This document shows positions 7,879 to 16,522 of a DNA stretch of 64,000 nt, piece after piece. Source of the stretch: an uncultured Eubacteriales bacterium (lineage in GTDB: Bacteria; Bacillota; Clostridia; Christensenellales; Aristaeellaceae); contig URJB01000003.1 in the NCBI GenBank assembly GCA_900548145.1, positions 23,627-87,626 of the forward strand, given 5' to 3'. The position numbers were made by a program, and so were the translations under genes. The notes under the pieces are model-generated. The model did no database searches and was not told the origin of the DNA. It saw nothing but the letters and a program-made list of their open reading frames with translations. Within the stretch, counting starts at the first letter, position 1; the number at the start of each line of letters is the position of its first letter.

Positions 7879-8877
7879 TCAGGTGGATTCTCGCTCCACC
7901 AGCGTAGGAACGGTGCAGAAGGACTGGGTCTGCAAATTGGGTTTGTGCAGCTTTTGCAGCATGAAGTGGGCCGCTTCCCAGCCAAGCTCGAACATATCCA
8001 CCTCGATGGCGGTCAACTGGGGCTTGAGCAGCATGGAAAACGGGTAGTTATCGAAGGTCATCAGCGCCATATCCTCGGGAATGCGGATGCCCTGCTGGCG
8101 GAGCATCTGCAGGCAGCCGATGGCCAGATAATTGTTGGCGCACAGGATCACCTCCGGGAGTTCCGGCCGCTTGAGCAGCTCAGCGGTCTGCCGATAGCTG
8201 TCCTCGTATCCGTTCACGCCGGGAATGCTCTCGATGGTCAGGTCTTCCTCCTCCAAGGCGGCGTTCAGGCCGTCCAACCGGCGCTGGGCGATCTTGCCCT
8301 CGCCCTCGGTGTCCAGCAGAAAGACGATGCGGCGGTAGCCCTTGTCCAGCAGATAGTTGGCGGCCAGCTGCCCGGCGGCCTCATGGCTCACGTCCATCCA
8401 GCAGACGTTGCAGGGGAAGGAGGGCTTGCCCACCACCAGATGAGGCATTTCCTCCCGGATGAGCACACTGGCCAAAGAGCGGGTCAGGATCCCGGCGTGG
8501 AGCATGACCCCGTCCGCCTGTTCGCTCTGCATGAGAGAGCAGATGCGTTCCGGCGCGTCCTCCGGCGGCACGTGCTTGATAAGCAGCGAATAGCCCTTTT
8601 CGTCCAGCCGGCGTTCCACGCCGTTGATGATCTCAAACAGGTGCGGATCCTCAAATGCCACGCCGCGGGCCAGATTGGCGGCGAACAGCACGGTGCCGTT
8701 CCGCTGCCGGGCAAAGCTGCGGGCCCGGGCGTTGGGCTGATAGTTCATCTGCCGGGCCAATGTCTGAATCCGTTCCCGGGTCTTGTCGGAAATGGTGTAG
8801 CTGTTGTTCAGCGCCTTGGAGACGGTGGCGATGGAAACATGGGCTTCCCTCGCCAGATCGTAAATGGTGATGGCCAT
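7879..8877 (-). CDS. LacI-family transcriptional regulator of the maltodextrin operon
   Basis: A 332-residue repressor starting MAITIYDLAREAHVSIATVS after AAAGGAG. An upstream extension is possible but lacks a ribosome-binding site. Residues 1-25 form the LacI helix-turn-helix, followed by the hinge (NYQPNARARSFA) and a periplasmic-binding-protein-like effector domain (FAANLARGVAFEDPHLFEIINGV, then DGLNAALEEEDL). It is the last gene of the malE-malF-malG-amylase operon. A matching LacI-type palindrome sits at 14221-14234 in front of malE. It probably represses the operon until a maltooligosaccharide is bound; the effector is inferred from context. Confidence 0.85.
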   Translation of the reverse strand: MAITIYDLAREAHVSIATVSKALNNSYTISDKTRERIQTLARQMNYQPNARARSFARQRNGTVLFAANLARGVAFEDPHLFEIINGVERRLDEKGYSLLIKHVPPEDAPERICSLMQSEQADGVMLHAGILTRSLASVLIREEMPHLVVGKPSFPCNVCWMDVSHEAAGQLAANYLLDKGYRRIVFLLDTEGEGKIAQRRLDGLNAALEEEDLTIESIPGVNGYEDSYRQTAELLKRPELPEVILCANNYLAIGCLQMLRQQGIRIPEDMALMTFDNYPFSMLLKPQLTAIEVDMFELGWEAAHFMLQKLHKPNLQTQSFCTVPTLVEREST

Positions 8878-8914
8878 GGGGCTCCTTTCTGATCTGCGGG
8901 AAAAAGTCGGGACG

Positions 8915-10636
8915 TTACCGTCTTTCCGTCTGAAAGACCGCGTATCCGCGCCCTTCCAGTAAACCACCGTTCCAGCCCTTTTGCAAGAGGGGCAGAGCAT
9001 CTTTCGGAAGTCCCGGTACCGGAAGCGCTTCGCCGCCCGCGTTCCAGCACAGCAGCAGACTTTCTTCTGCTGCGATGCGGCGGCAGAGGAACAACGTCCC
9101 CTGCGCCAGCACCGTCTGGAAATCGCCGTGCCGCAGGGCGGGATGTTCCTTCCGCAGGGCGATCATCCGGCGATAAACGTCTTCCAGCGCATCGGAACGG
9201 TCAAAGGCCATGGGACGGCGGTACTCGTTTTCCAACGTGCCCTCCAGCCCTTTCTCATCGCCGTAAAATACGCAGGGCATTCCCGGAAAGGCCATCTGGA
9301 ACAGAACCGCCTGCTCCATTCTGGCCCGGTCGCCGCCGCAGAGGGTGAGAAAGCGGCTGACGTCGTGGCTGTCCAGCAGGTTCAGCTGGGCGGACAACAT
9401 CTGCCGGGGATAACGGGTCAACAGGCTGCTGAGCCGCAGGTCGAATTCTTCCGCATCGATCGAGCCTTCGGCGAAAAACTGGCGGCAGAAGCGGCGGAAA
9501 TCGTAGTTCATGGCTCCGTCCATCATCCCGTGATTGACGAAATGCGCCGCGTTTTCCCAGACCTCGCCGATGACCAGCGCATCCGGCTTTTCCCGCTTGA
9601 CGGCTTCTCGGAAGGCCCGGAGGAAGCCGTCGTCCATTTCATTAGCTACGTCCAGCCGCCAGCCGTCCACGTCAAACTCCCGCACCCAGTAAGCGCCGAC
9701 TTTGCAGAAGTAGTCCCGCATTTCCGGGCAGGAGGTGTCTGTCTTGGGCATCTGCGGCACATAGGAAAAGCAGGCGTACTCCGGCATTTCGCCTGCGTCG
9801 GGATACCGGGGCCGCTCCGGCAGGTCGTAGAACCAGCTCCAGTAGGGGGAGGCCTTGCCCCGCTTCAGCACGTCCTGAAAGAAGGGATGCCGCCAGCCGA
9901 TGTGGTTGAACACGCCGTCGATCAGCACCCGCAGGTCCAGCCGGTGGGCCTCCTTCACCAGCGCCCGGAAGTCGTCCTCCGTGCCACGGGTGGGGTCGAT
10001 GCGGAAGTAATCCAGCGTGTCGTACTTGTGATAGGACGAGGCGGCGAAGATGGGGTTCAGATACAGACAGTTAAAGCCCAGCTCCCGCAGGTAGTCCAGA
10101 TTTTCCCGAATTCCGTTCAGCGTGCCGCCCAGCCGGGAAAGGCAGGTTTCGCCCTGAAAATCCGCTTCACCCGCCCGTCCGGAAAGAGAACGCCTGCCGT
10201 CGGCAAAGCTGTCGGGAAAAATGTTGTAAACGATTGCGTCCTCCGTCCACTCCGGGACGGACAGCCGGTCGGCCCGGTGGTTATAGGGCAGCTGGAAGTG
10301 CTCCGAACGCTGGATCATGGACGGGTCTTTTTCGAAGCAGTCCCCGGCATAGTGGCAGGTCTCGCTGCCGTCGTCCAGCTCGAAATGGTAGGCAATGCGT
10401 TCGAAGGGGCATTTCAGCGTCACTTCAAACCAGTCATAGAGCTTATCGCTGCGCCAGAGGGGCATTTCTACGCACTGAAAATCCAGCTCCGGGGTCATGG
10501 CGGCCCGGTCGGCATAGTGCAGCGTACAGCGCTTCAGGTCGCCCCGCTGAGCCCGCAGACGGAAAACATAGGTGCTCTCGTCCATGGCAAAGGCATATTC
10601 GCTCATGGGACGGTGAAAAACAGCGGCAAGATTCAT
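8915..10636 (-). CDS. GH13 alpha-amylase family enzyme (neopullulanase/maltogenic type)
   Basis: A 573-residue enzyme without signal peptide, so it acts on imported oligosaccharides. Residues 1-120 resemble the CBM34 N-terminal domain of cyclomaltodextrinase/neopullulanase enzymes. The catalytic barrel follows. Conserved regions are DGVFNHIG (240-247), DGWRLDVANE (nucleophile D329), VIGEVWE (acid/base E358) and LLDSHDVSR (D425). The C-terminal beta domain ends ...GRGYAVFQTERR. Enzymes of this group cut cyclodextrins, pullulan or maltodextrins to maltose or panose. It starts 6 bases after malG in the same operon, which supports intracellular maltodextrin breakdown. Confidence 0.9.
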   Translation of the reverse strand: MNLAAVFHRPMSEYAFAMDESTYVFRLRAQRGDLKRCTLHYADRAAMTPELDFQCVEMPLWRSDKLYDWFEVTLKCPFERIAYHFELDDGSETCHYAGDCFEKDPSMIQRSEHFQLPYNHRADRLSVPEWTEDAIVYNIFPDSFADGRRSLSGRAGEADFQGETCLSRLGGTLNGIRENLDYLRELGFNCLYLNPIFAASSYHKYDTLDYFRIDPTRGTEDDFRALVKEAHRLDLRVLIDGVFNHIGWRHPFFQDVLKRGKASPYWSWFYDLPERPRYPDAGEMPEYACFSYVPQMPKTDTSCPEMRDYFCKVGAYWVREFDVDGWRLDVANEMDDGFLRAFREAVKREKPDALVIGEVWENAAHFVNHGMMDGAMNYDFRRFCRQFFAEGSIDAEEFDLRLSSLLTRYPRQMLSAQLNLLDSHDVSRFLTLCGGDRARMEQAVLFQMAFPGMPCVFYGDEKGLEGTLENEYRRPMAFDRSDALEDVYRRMIALRKEHPALRHGDFQTVLAQGTLFLCRRIAAEESLLLCWNAGGEALPVPGLPKDALPLLQKGWNGGLLEGRGYAVFQTERR

Positions 10637-10642
10637 GGGGGA

Positions 10643-11530
10643 TCATCCTTTCGAGGCGCCGGCGGCAACGCCCGCCACATAGTATTTTTGCAGCCGGATG
10701 AACAGGAGCACGATCGGGACGGCCACCACCACCGCACCGGCGCAGAAAACGGTGTAGTATTCGTAGATGTTGGCCTTGTCCACCATGGTGTACAGTCCCT
10801 TGGCCACGGTATAGTTGTTGTAATTGTCCTTCATGATGACCGAAACGAAGATAAAATCCACCCACGGCGCGATGAAGGCGTTGATGGCGGTATTGGCCAC
10901 GATGGGCTTGGCGTTGGGCAGAATGATCTTCCAGAAGATCGTGTGCCGGGTCGCGCCGTCCAGCGTGGCGGCCTCGTCCAGCGAGCGGGGCAGCGTATCG
11001 AAGAAGCCCTTGGCGATGTAGTAGTTCAGCCCGGCACTGCCAGAGTAGACCAGGATCAGCGCCAGCAAAGTTTGATCCAGCCCCACGGCCTTCATGAAGT
11101 GGTAGATGGCGATCATGCTCATGAAGCCCGGGAACATACCCAAAATCAGGGAAATGTTCATCAGGGGCTTCCGGGCCCGGAACCGCAGCCGGGAGTAGAC
11201 ATACGCCACCATCAGCGTCAGCACGGTGGTGATGACGCAGCAGACGCTCGCCACGAACAGCGTGTTCAGAAACCAACGGGGAAAATTGAACAGCGACGTA
11301 TCCGTAAACAGGCGCACGTAGTTCTGCAGCGTCAGGATGCGCGGCCACAGATAGGGCGTAAACGCGCCCTTTTCGCCCCGGAAGGAGGACAGGATCAGCC
11401 AGAACACCGGCACCATCCAAAGAATGGAAAGCACGGTAAGAAGCGTGTGCAGGGAAACGGAGACCCCCAGCTTGCGCAGGTTCTTTCTGCGCCGCGCCGG
11501 GCGGTCGATGCGGGTCGTTTCAGTCTTCAT
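10643..11530 (-). CDS. malG: Maltodextrin ABC transporter permease, MalG-like
   Basis: A 295-residue inner-membrane permease with six helices. The EAA loop that contacts the ATPase is SLDEAATLDGATRHTIFWKI. The N-terminal tail is basic (RIDRPARRRKN). The TM region has the MalG pattern (WMVPVFWLILSSFRGEKG... then LTLQNYVRLF). It pairs with MalF, whose gene overlaps by 4 bases (ATGA). No MalK-type ATPase is encoded in the window, so a shared multi-sugar ATPase (MsmX-like) elsewhere is likely. Confidence 0.88.
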   Translation of the reverse strand: MKTETTRIDRPARRRKNLRKLGVSVSLHTLLTVLSILWMVPVFWLILSSFRGEKGAFTPYLWPRILTLQNYVRLFTDTSLFNFPRWFLNTLFVASVCCVITTVLTLMVAYVYSRLRFRARKPLMNISLILGMFPGFMSMIAIYHFMKAVGLDQTLLALILVYSGSAGLNYYIAKGFFDTLPRSLDEAATLDGATRHTIFWKIILPNAKPIVANTAINAFIAPWVDFIFVSVIMKDNYNNYTVAKGLYTMVDKANIYEYYTVFCAGAVVVAVPIVLLFIRLQKYYVAGVAAGASKG

Positions 11531-12882
11531 TGGAAGGTATCCTCCTTTTTCACGGCTCCGGTGTGGTTGTACACCGTCAGGGACAGGGTGGAGACGATCA
11601 TGAAGATGAAAATGCCGATGGTAGAGGCCAGCGCGTAGTCGTGCTGATCCACCGTAAGTTTATACAGCCACGTGACCAGCAGGTCGGTCTTGCCCGCCTG
11701 ATAATAATCCAGCGCGAAGGGCCCGCCCGCCGTCAGCAGATAGATGACGTTGAAATTGTTGATATTGCCCACAAAGGTGGTAATGGTGGCGGGCGCGGTG
11801 ACGAAGATCATATAGGGCAGCGTGATGCTGACAAATTTGCGCACCGGCCCCGCGCCGTCGATTTCGGCGCTTTCGTACAGGTCGGAGGGGATATTCATCA
11901 GAACGCCGCTGAAGGTCATCATGGTGTAGGGGATGCCGATCCACATATTGATGACCACGACGCAGACGCGCGCCAGCGTAGGATCCTGCAAAAAGGGCAG
12001 GGGAGAGTCGATCCAGCCCAGCTCCATCAGCGCCACGTTGACGGCCCCCTGCGGCTCCAGCGCCCGGGAGATCAGCAAAAGGCTGACAAACTGAGGAATC
12101 GCAATGGAAATGATAAACAGCGTGCGCCACAGCTTCTTCAGCCGCACGGCCTTGTGATTGATGACCACCGCCAGCAGCATTCCCAAAATGTAGTTGGTGA
12201 AGGTGGCCAGCACCGCCCAGACCATGGTCCAGGCCAGAATATGGAAAAAGGTATGGGTCTTGATGGCGTTGCCCAGAAAAATATCCGTTACGTTGGTCAG
12301 CCCCGTCCACGTGAATAGCTTTCCCGGAGGCTGATGGCTGGCGTCAAAATTGGTAAAGGCGATCAGCACCATGAAAATGATGGGCAGGACGGTAAAAAGA
12401 AGCAGCGTCGTCATGGGCGCGGTCAGCAGCGTCACGTGGAAACGCTCGTCCAGCAGGGTCTTTCCTTCCTCCCGGAAGGCGGGAACGGGCTTGCCTTCCT
12501 CCCGGAGGTGGAGAAGCTTGACCGTGCTTTTCAGGTTCAGAAACCACACATAAAGAAAAATGGCGGTCACGGCCAGCGTCAGCACGCTGTAGAGCAGGAT
12601 GAGCATGGAATTATCACCGGGCACCCGCTGGTAGATCTGGTTGGCTTCATCCCAGACCCGCAGCTGCGTGTTTTCGCCCAAGGTGCCGAAATGGGACAGG
12701 TACTTCCAGCCAAAGCCGAAGAAAAACCAGAAGTACAGCGCCTCCGCACCCAGATACAGCAGTCCCTTGACGATCTGCCCGAAGCGAAAGCAGCCGCTGC
12801 CCATCACCACCAGCGACAGGCGGGTGAAGAAATCTCCTTTTTTCCAGAAGGTTTTCCAGAAGCCGCTGAATCGGTTTTTCAC
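11527..12882 (-). CDS. malF: Maltodextrin ABC transporter permease, MalF-like
   Basis: A 451-residue permease starting at GTG (VKNRFSGFWK), with GGAAAGGAAG about nine bases upstream. A TTG seven codons earlier is less likely. It has the MalF arrangement: N-terminal helices (about 30-60 and 90-115), then the BPD_transp_1 core with the EAA loop YESAEIDGAGPVRKFVSITLPY. Long N-terminal extensions of this kind are typical of Firmicute MalF. It forms the heterodimeric channel with MalG and receives sugar from the binding protein encoded 72 bases upstream. Confidence 0.88.
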   Translation of the reverse strand: MKNRFSGFWKTFWKKGDFFTRLSLVVMGSGCFRFGQIVKGLLYLGAEALYFWFFFGFGWKYLSHFGTLGENTQLRVWDEANQIYQRVPGDNSMLILLYSVLTLAVTAIFLYVWFLNLKSTVKLLHLREEGKPVPAFREEGKTLLDERFHVTLLTAPMTTLLLFTVLPIIFMVLIAFTNFDASHQPPGKLFTWTGLTNVTDIFLGNAIKTHTFFHILAWTMVWAVLATFTNYILGMLLAVVINHKAVRLKKLWRTLFIISIAIPQFVSLLLISRALEPQGAVNVALMELGWIDSPLPFLQDPTLARVCVVVINMWIGIPYTMMTFSGVLMNIPSDLYESAEIDGAGPVRKFVSITLPYMIFVTAPATITTFVGNINNFNVIYLLTAGGPFALDYYQAGKTDLLVTWLYKLTVDQHDYALASTIGIFIFMIVSTLSLTVYNHTGAVKKEDTFQ

Positions 12883-12954
12883 GGGAAAACTTCCTTTCCG
12901 CAAGAAAATCTGGCGCGGCCGAAGGGAATAGTCCCTCCGGCCGCGAATGGTTCG

Positions 12955-14133
12955 TTAGTTCTGCGTGGCGACGGTCTGCTCTACCAGCTGATCCAGCATG
13001 GCCTGCAGGTCGCTGCCGTTGTGGGCGACCAGCTCCGCGCCGAAAGCGCCGGCAGGAGTCCAGTAGCCGCCCAGCACGTGCTGGCTGATGGCATAGGCGC
13101 TCTGCGCGGCCAGCGCAGCCAGAGCGGGCTCGGAAGCCACGGCTTCGGAAGCGGCCACGTTCACATTGGAGGGGCCGTAGCCAAGCGCCTCAAAGCGGCG
13201 CAGCTGAGACTGCTCGTTGGTCAGGTACTCGGCCAGCTCCATGGCCTCCACGGGATGAGCGGTCTGGGTGTTCACGCCCAGAATCTTGCAGCCCAGGAAG
13301 GAACCCATCTGAACCTGTTCGCCGCCGCAGGTGAAGGTGGGCAGCTTGCAGGCGGCGTAGTTGTCGCCCAGCCGTTCCTTCACAGCGGAAGAGATCCATG
13401 TGCCGCAGATGCCGGCGCAGATGGCGTCGCCGATGGAGCCCTGCAGAAGATCCTGCCCGCCGGCCAGGAAGGCGGGATGGTCGCACAGAGCGCGGATGGC
13501 TTCAGCGGCGGCCAGACCCTTTTCGTTGTTGAAATCGCAGATCTGCTTGCCGTCCGCGTCCAGCGTCAGCTGGCAGCCGTTGCCCAGGAAGAAGGAGGCC
13601 AGATACCAGCCGTTGGCCACGTCCATGTTGAACTTTTTCCCGGCCTTTTCGGCGGCGGCCAGAATGCCGTCCAGCGTCTGCACGTCTTCTTCGGTCAGGA
13701 CGGACTTGTCATAGTAGAGGAAGTAGCCGTTGTCGGCGGTCATGGGGTAGCCGTACAGCACGCCGTCGTAGGTGGCGGCGTTGATGGCGCCGGCGGAATT
13801 CTCGGCGATGATCTGATCCCGGTTGCGGGTCACTTCATACAGCGCGTCGGCCTTCACCAGCTTGATGATCTGGTCGTCCGGGTAGGAGAACACGTCCGCC
13901 GCTGCGGCGGGATCCTCCAGATAACGGGCCTGCGCGTCGGCCTCGCCCACCACGCCGTAGGTGAACTTCCACTCGTTTTCGGGATGCTCGGCGGCAAAGG
14001 CGTTGCAAAGCTCCTCCAGCAGCGCCTGATCGGGCTGGGCCGACCAGACTTTCAGTTCGATCGTCTCCGCACAGGCGGCGGCGCTCAGGCAGACCATGAG
14101 AAGGGCCATCAGCATACAAAGCTTTTTTTTCAT
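12955..14133 (-). CDS. malE: Extracellular sugar-binding protein, MalE-like
   Basis: A 392-residue solute-binding protein. The signal peptide (1-22) ends AAACAETIEL. Cleavage after ACA by signal peptidase I fits; a lipoprotein site before the Cys fits only a permissive pattern. The mature chain has the family-1 solute-binding signatures (IELKVWSAQPDQALLEELCNAFAAEHPENEWKF is split here as IELKVWS and FAAEHPENEWKF; YGYPMTADNGYFLYYDK). It heads the maltodextrin operon behind a strong promoter. Substrate is inferred from the amylase and MalF/MalG partners. Confidence 0.85.
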   Translation of the reverse strand: MKKKLCMLMALLMVCLSAAACAETIELKVWSAQPDQALLEELCNAFAAEHPENEWKFTYGVVGEADAQARYLEDPAAAADVFSYPDDQIIKLVKADALYEVTRNRDQIIAENSAGAINAATYDGVLYGYPMTADNGYFLYYDKSVLTEEDVQTLDGILAAAEKAGKKFNMDVANGWYLASFFLGNGCQLTLDADGKQICDFNNEKGLAAAEAIRALCDHPAFLAGGQDLLQGSIGDAICAGICGTWISSAVKERLGDNYAACKLPTFTCGGEQVQMGSFLGCKILGVNTQTAHPVEAMELAEYLTNEQSQLRRFEALGYGPSNVNVAASEAVASEPALAALAAQSAYAISQHVLGGYWTPAGAFGAELVAHNGSDLQAMLDQLVEQTVATQN

Positions 14134-14181
14134 CGGTTCTTTCCTCCATTTTCAATTGATTTCGGTCTCACCGTTGCTTTT

Positions 14182-14210
14182 ATCATAAGGCTTTGACGGG
14201 AATGCGTCAA
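14182..14210 (-). promoter_or_regulatory. Promoter of the maltodextrin operon
   Basis: TTGACG (14205-14210), 17-base spacer, TATGAT (14182-14187), about 50 bases before the malE ATG. Confidence 0.8.
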
Positions 14211-14220
14211 CGAAAAATCA

Positions 14221-14234
14221 CGAAAGCGCTTTCG
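14221..14234. promoter_or_regulatory. LacI-family operator palindrome
   Basis: CGAAAGCGCTTTCG is a perfect 14-base palindrome with the central CG typical of LacI/CcpA operators. It lies 10 bases upstream of the malE -35 box. The likely binder is the LacI protein encoded at the end of the operon, or CcpA. Confidence 0.75.
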
Positions 14235-14349
14235 CTCGAAGGCTCGGTGGACGGCTGGTCTCATTTTATGCCGCTTGAGGAAGGAAAAACCGTGAAACAC
14301 AAGAACGTTCCGCCTGTAAGGAGCATCTGCCGCAAATCGGCAGAAACAA

Positions 14350-14378
14350 AAAACGCCCTTTTCGAAAAGGCGTTTTTC
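14350..14378 (-). terminator. Terminator of the XRE-SOR gene
   Basis: On the minus strand AACGCCTTTTC pairs with GAAAAGGGCGTT, followed by TTTTTT. It directly follows the XRE gene stop codon. Confidence 0.75.
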
Positions 14379-14387
14379 GTATGATTT

Positions 14388-14972
14388 TCAGATCTTCTGC
14401 ATTTTCAGCCCGTGCCGGGTGCAGTACCAGAACAGCGTGCCGTGAGCGTAGAAAGGAAAACGAGCTTCCAGACTCCATTCCGGGTACAGCTTTTTCAGGA
14501 TCAGCGTATCGTTGGAAAGAAACGCGATAAAGGAAATGTAGTGCTCCCGACCCATTTCGTGGCCGGAGGTCACGTACCATTCCCCGTCAGAAAGCTCCGC
14601 ATGGAGCCGTTCCTCCGGCGCGGCGGCCTGTACGGGCAGGGGAGAGAGCTTTCGTCCGCAGCAGACCGCGTCGGTCTGCTCCGTGGAAAACAGCAGATTG
14701 CCACAGCCCGGGCAAACGTAGAAGTTCAGCTTTTTCAAATTGCCGCTGCTGGAACCGTGCTCCTGAAGCTCCCCGTACAAAAGGGCCTTCACATCCACGT
14801 CCAGCGCCCGGGCCAGCGTGGGCAGCAGGGAAATATCCGGCACGCCGCTGCCGCATTCCCACTTGGAAACCGTCTTGTCGCTGACGCAGAGCTTTTCGGC
14901 CAGCTCCAGCTGCGTCATTCCGTTCTTCTGCCGCTGGGAGCGGATCACCGCTCCTGTTTTGATGGGATCCAT
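14388..14972 (-). CDS. XRE regulator fused to a superoxide-reductase-like domain
   Basis: A 194-residue protein starting MDPIKTGAVI after AAAGGAGGTG. Residues 7-62 are an XRE/Cro helix-turn-helix (MTQLELAEKLCVSDKTVSKWE). Residues 84-110 carry a zinc-ribbon or rubredoxin-like set of cysteines (CPGC at 87-90, CC at 104-105). Residues 124-194 resemble the desulfoferrodoxin/neelaredoxin iron domain: GHEMGREHYI gives His138 and His144, and YCTRHG gives Cys184 and His187, the ligand order of the Fe(His)4Cys site. It may be a redox- or superoxide-sensing regulator; whether the iron site is complete is uncertain. It is monocistronic. Confidence 0.75.
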   Translation of the reverse strand: MDPIKTGAVIRSQRQKNGMTQLELAEKLCVSDKTVSKWECGSGVPDISLLPTLARALDVDVKALLYGELQEHGSSSGNLKKLNFYVCPGCGNLLFSTEQTDAVCCGRKLSPLPVQAAAPEERLHAELSDGEWYVTSGHEMGREHYISFIAFLSNDTLILKKLYPEWSLEARFPFYAHGTLFWYCTRHGLKMQKI

Positions 14973-15063
14973 TTCGTCCACCTCCTTTCCCATCATAGCC
15001 GAAAAGCGGCCGCCGCACAATCAACGCTTCGTAGATAAGCGGAAAAGTATGGAAGATCGTCTC

Positions 15064-15093
15064 TTGACAGGCGTTTTTTTATGCGGCTATACT
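15064..15093 (+). promoter_or_regulatory. Promoter of the SGNH hydrolase gene
   Basis: TTGACA (15064-15069), 18-base spacer, TATACT (15088-15093). Confidence 0.7.
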
Positions 15094-15179
15094 AGGGCAA
15101 ATCCGGCCAACGGACAGGGAAACGGCGGGGCGGATGAATAAAAATCGGCTGCGTTTCCAATGCAAAGGAGGTATTTCAG

Positions 15180-15830
15180 ATGATTTTGGGAAAAAATGAT
15201 AAACTGCTGTTCATCGGCGACTCCATTTCGGATTACGATCGGAAAAAGCCCGTGGGGGAAGGGCTGTTCAATGCCTGGGGCACCAGCTATGTGGCGGATG
15301 CGGGCGCGCTTTTGTGCTGTATGTACCCTGAGCTGAACCTGCGTATCGTCAATATGGGCATCAGCGGGAATCAGATCCGTGATCTGGACGAGCGCTGGCA
15401 GACGGACGTGCTGGATCAGAAGCCGGATCATGTCAGCGTGCTGATCGGTATCAACGACGTGTGGCGGCAGTTCGACTCTCCCCAGATGACGGAGCAGCAC
15501 GTGCCTCTGGACGAATACGAGGCCACCTACCGCAAACTGATCGAAAAGACGTTGCCCACGGTAAAGGGCATGATCCTCATGACCCCGTACTTCATGGAAC
15601 CCAACCGAAACGACCCCATGCGGGCCCGGATGGACGAATACGGCGCGGTCGTCCGCAAGCTGGCGGAGGAATACAGGCTGGTGTTTGTAGACCTGCAGGC
15701 AGGCTGGGACCGGCTGTTTGAGCATATGCACCCCTGCAATATCGCATGGGACCGCATCCACCCCAACCAGACCGGCTGTATGTATATCGCCAAGCAGTTC
15801 CTCGAGGCCATCGGCGCGGATCGGGCGTAA
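15180..15830 (+). CDS. SGNH/GDSL-family hydrolase
   Basis: A 216-residue cytoplasmic hydrolase. Block I FIGDSISD places the nucleophile Ser at 15. Block II is GISGN, block III is GINDVW, and the Asp-His pair is in DRIHPNQTG near the C-terminus. Such enzymes deacylate esters of carbohydrates, lipids or acetylated xylan. There is no signal peptide, so an intracellular sugar-ester substrate is likely. It has a strong AAAGGAGG ribosome-binding site, its own promoter and its own terminator. Confidence 0.88.
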   Translation: MILGKNDKLLFIGDSISDYDRKKPVGEGLFNAWGTSYVADAGALLCCMYPELNLRIVNMGISGNQIRDLDERWQTDVLDQKPDHVSVLIGINDVWRQFDSPQMTEQHVPLDEYEATYRKLIEKTLPTVKGMILMTPYFMEPNRNDPMRARMDEYGAVVRKLAEEYRLVFVDLQAGWDRLFEHMHPCNIAWDRIHPNQTGCMYIAKQFLEAIGADRA

Positions 15831-15839
15831 AAATTTCAG

Positions 15840-15868
15840 GCGGCGGAAGAAACCTTCCGCCGCTTTTT
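15840..15868 (+). terminator. Terminator of the SGNH hydrolase gene
   Basis: GCGGCGGAAG pairs with CTTCCGCCGC (within 15840-15863) and is followed by TTTTT. Confidence 0.8.
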
Positions 15869-15890
15869 GCATAGCCTTTTGCGGCACATA

Positions 15891-15933
15891 AAAACGCCCC
15901 GGCTTCCTTCGGTTCAGGAAGGAAGCCGGGGCG
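15891..15933 (-). terminator. Terminator of the HU gene
   Basis: On the minus strand CGCCCCGGCTTCCTTCC pairs with GGAAGCCGGGGCG and is followed by TTTTTA. Confidence 0.8.
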
Positions 15934-15948
15934 CAGAAAAAACGGAAA

Positions 15949-16224
15949 TTACTTGTTCACGCTGTCCTTCAGGGCCTTGCCAGCCTTGAAAGCGGGAGCC
16001 TTGGAAGCGGCGATCTCCACAGCCTCGCCAGTGCGGGGATTGCGGGCGGTGCGGGCGGCACGGTTCACAACTTCGAAGCTGCCGAAGCCCACGATCTGCA
16101 CCTTTTCACCGGCGGTCAGGGACTCGGTCACGGTCTCGGTGAAGGCGGCCAGAACCTTCTCGGCGTCCTTCTTGGAGAGAGCGGCTTTTTCGGAAATAGC
16201 GTTTACCAGTTCAGCTTTATTCAT
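15949..16224 (-). CDS. hup: HU-family nucleoid protein
   Basis: A 91-residue histone-like protein starting MNKAELVNAISEKAALSK after AAGGAGG. It has the full HU pattern, including GFGSFEVVNRAARTARNPRTG with the DNA-intercalating RNP turn (N-P-R-T-G), and ends KDSVNK. HU homodimers bind and bend DNA without sequence specificity. It is a single gene with a consensus promoter, as expected for an abundant protein. Longer upstream in-frame sequence is non-coding leader. Confidence 0.95.
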   Translation of the reverse strand: MNKAELVNAISEKAALSKKDAEKVLAAFTETVTESLTAGEKVQIVGFGSFEVVNRAARTARNPRTGEAVEIAASKAPAFKAGKALKDSVNK

Positions 16225-16264
16225 AGTGATATCCTCCTTATCATAGTTGGGGTAGCAGAATGGG

Positions 16265-16293
16265 AGTATAGCAAAACCGATCGCGGCTGTCAA
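16265..16293 (-). promoter_or_regulatory. Promoter of the HU gene
   Basis: TTGACA (16288-16293), 17-base spacer, TATACT (16265-16270). Confidence 0.85.
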
Positions 16294-16522
16294 TGCCTGA
16301 AAGCCCTTCTGAACAGGGAAAAAGCCAATTTTTACGCTTTTTGGAAGACACAGGCGGATGTTTTTACTTTTTTTACGGGAAAAGCCGACTTTTTGACCGT
16401 GGGACGGGCTTTGACGGACAGGCAGGAGTTCCCGTGACGCACGTCGTATTTCTTTTTGGTAAAAGGCGAGAAAAACGTCCGCTTTTTTGCACGGACGAGA
16501 GTATTTTTTCGGAGGCAACCAG

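Noticed and set aside
9008..9024. GGAAGCGCTTCG palindrome as a second LacI operator
   Set aside because: It lies deep inside the amylase coding sequence and is shorter and less like the malE site; probably chance.
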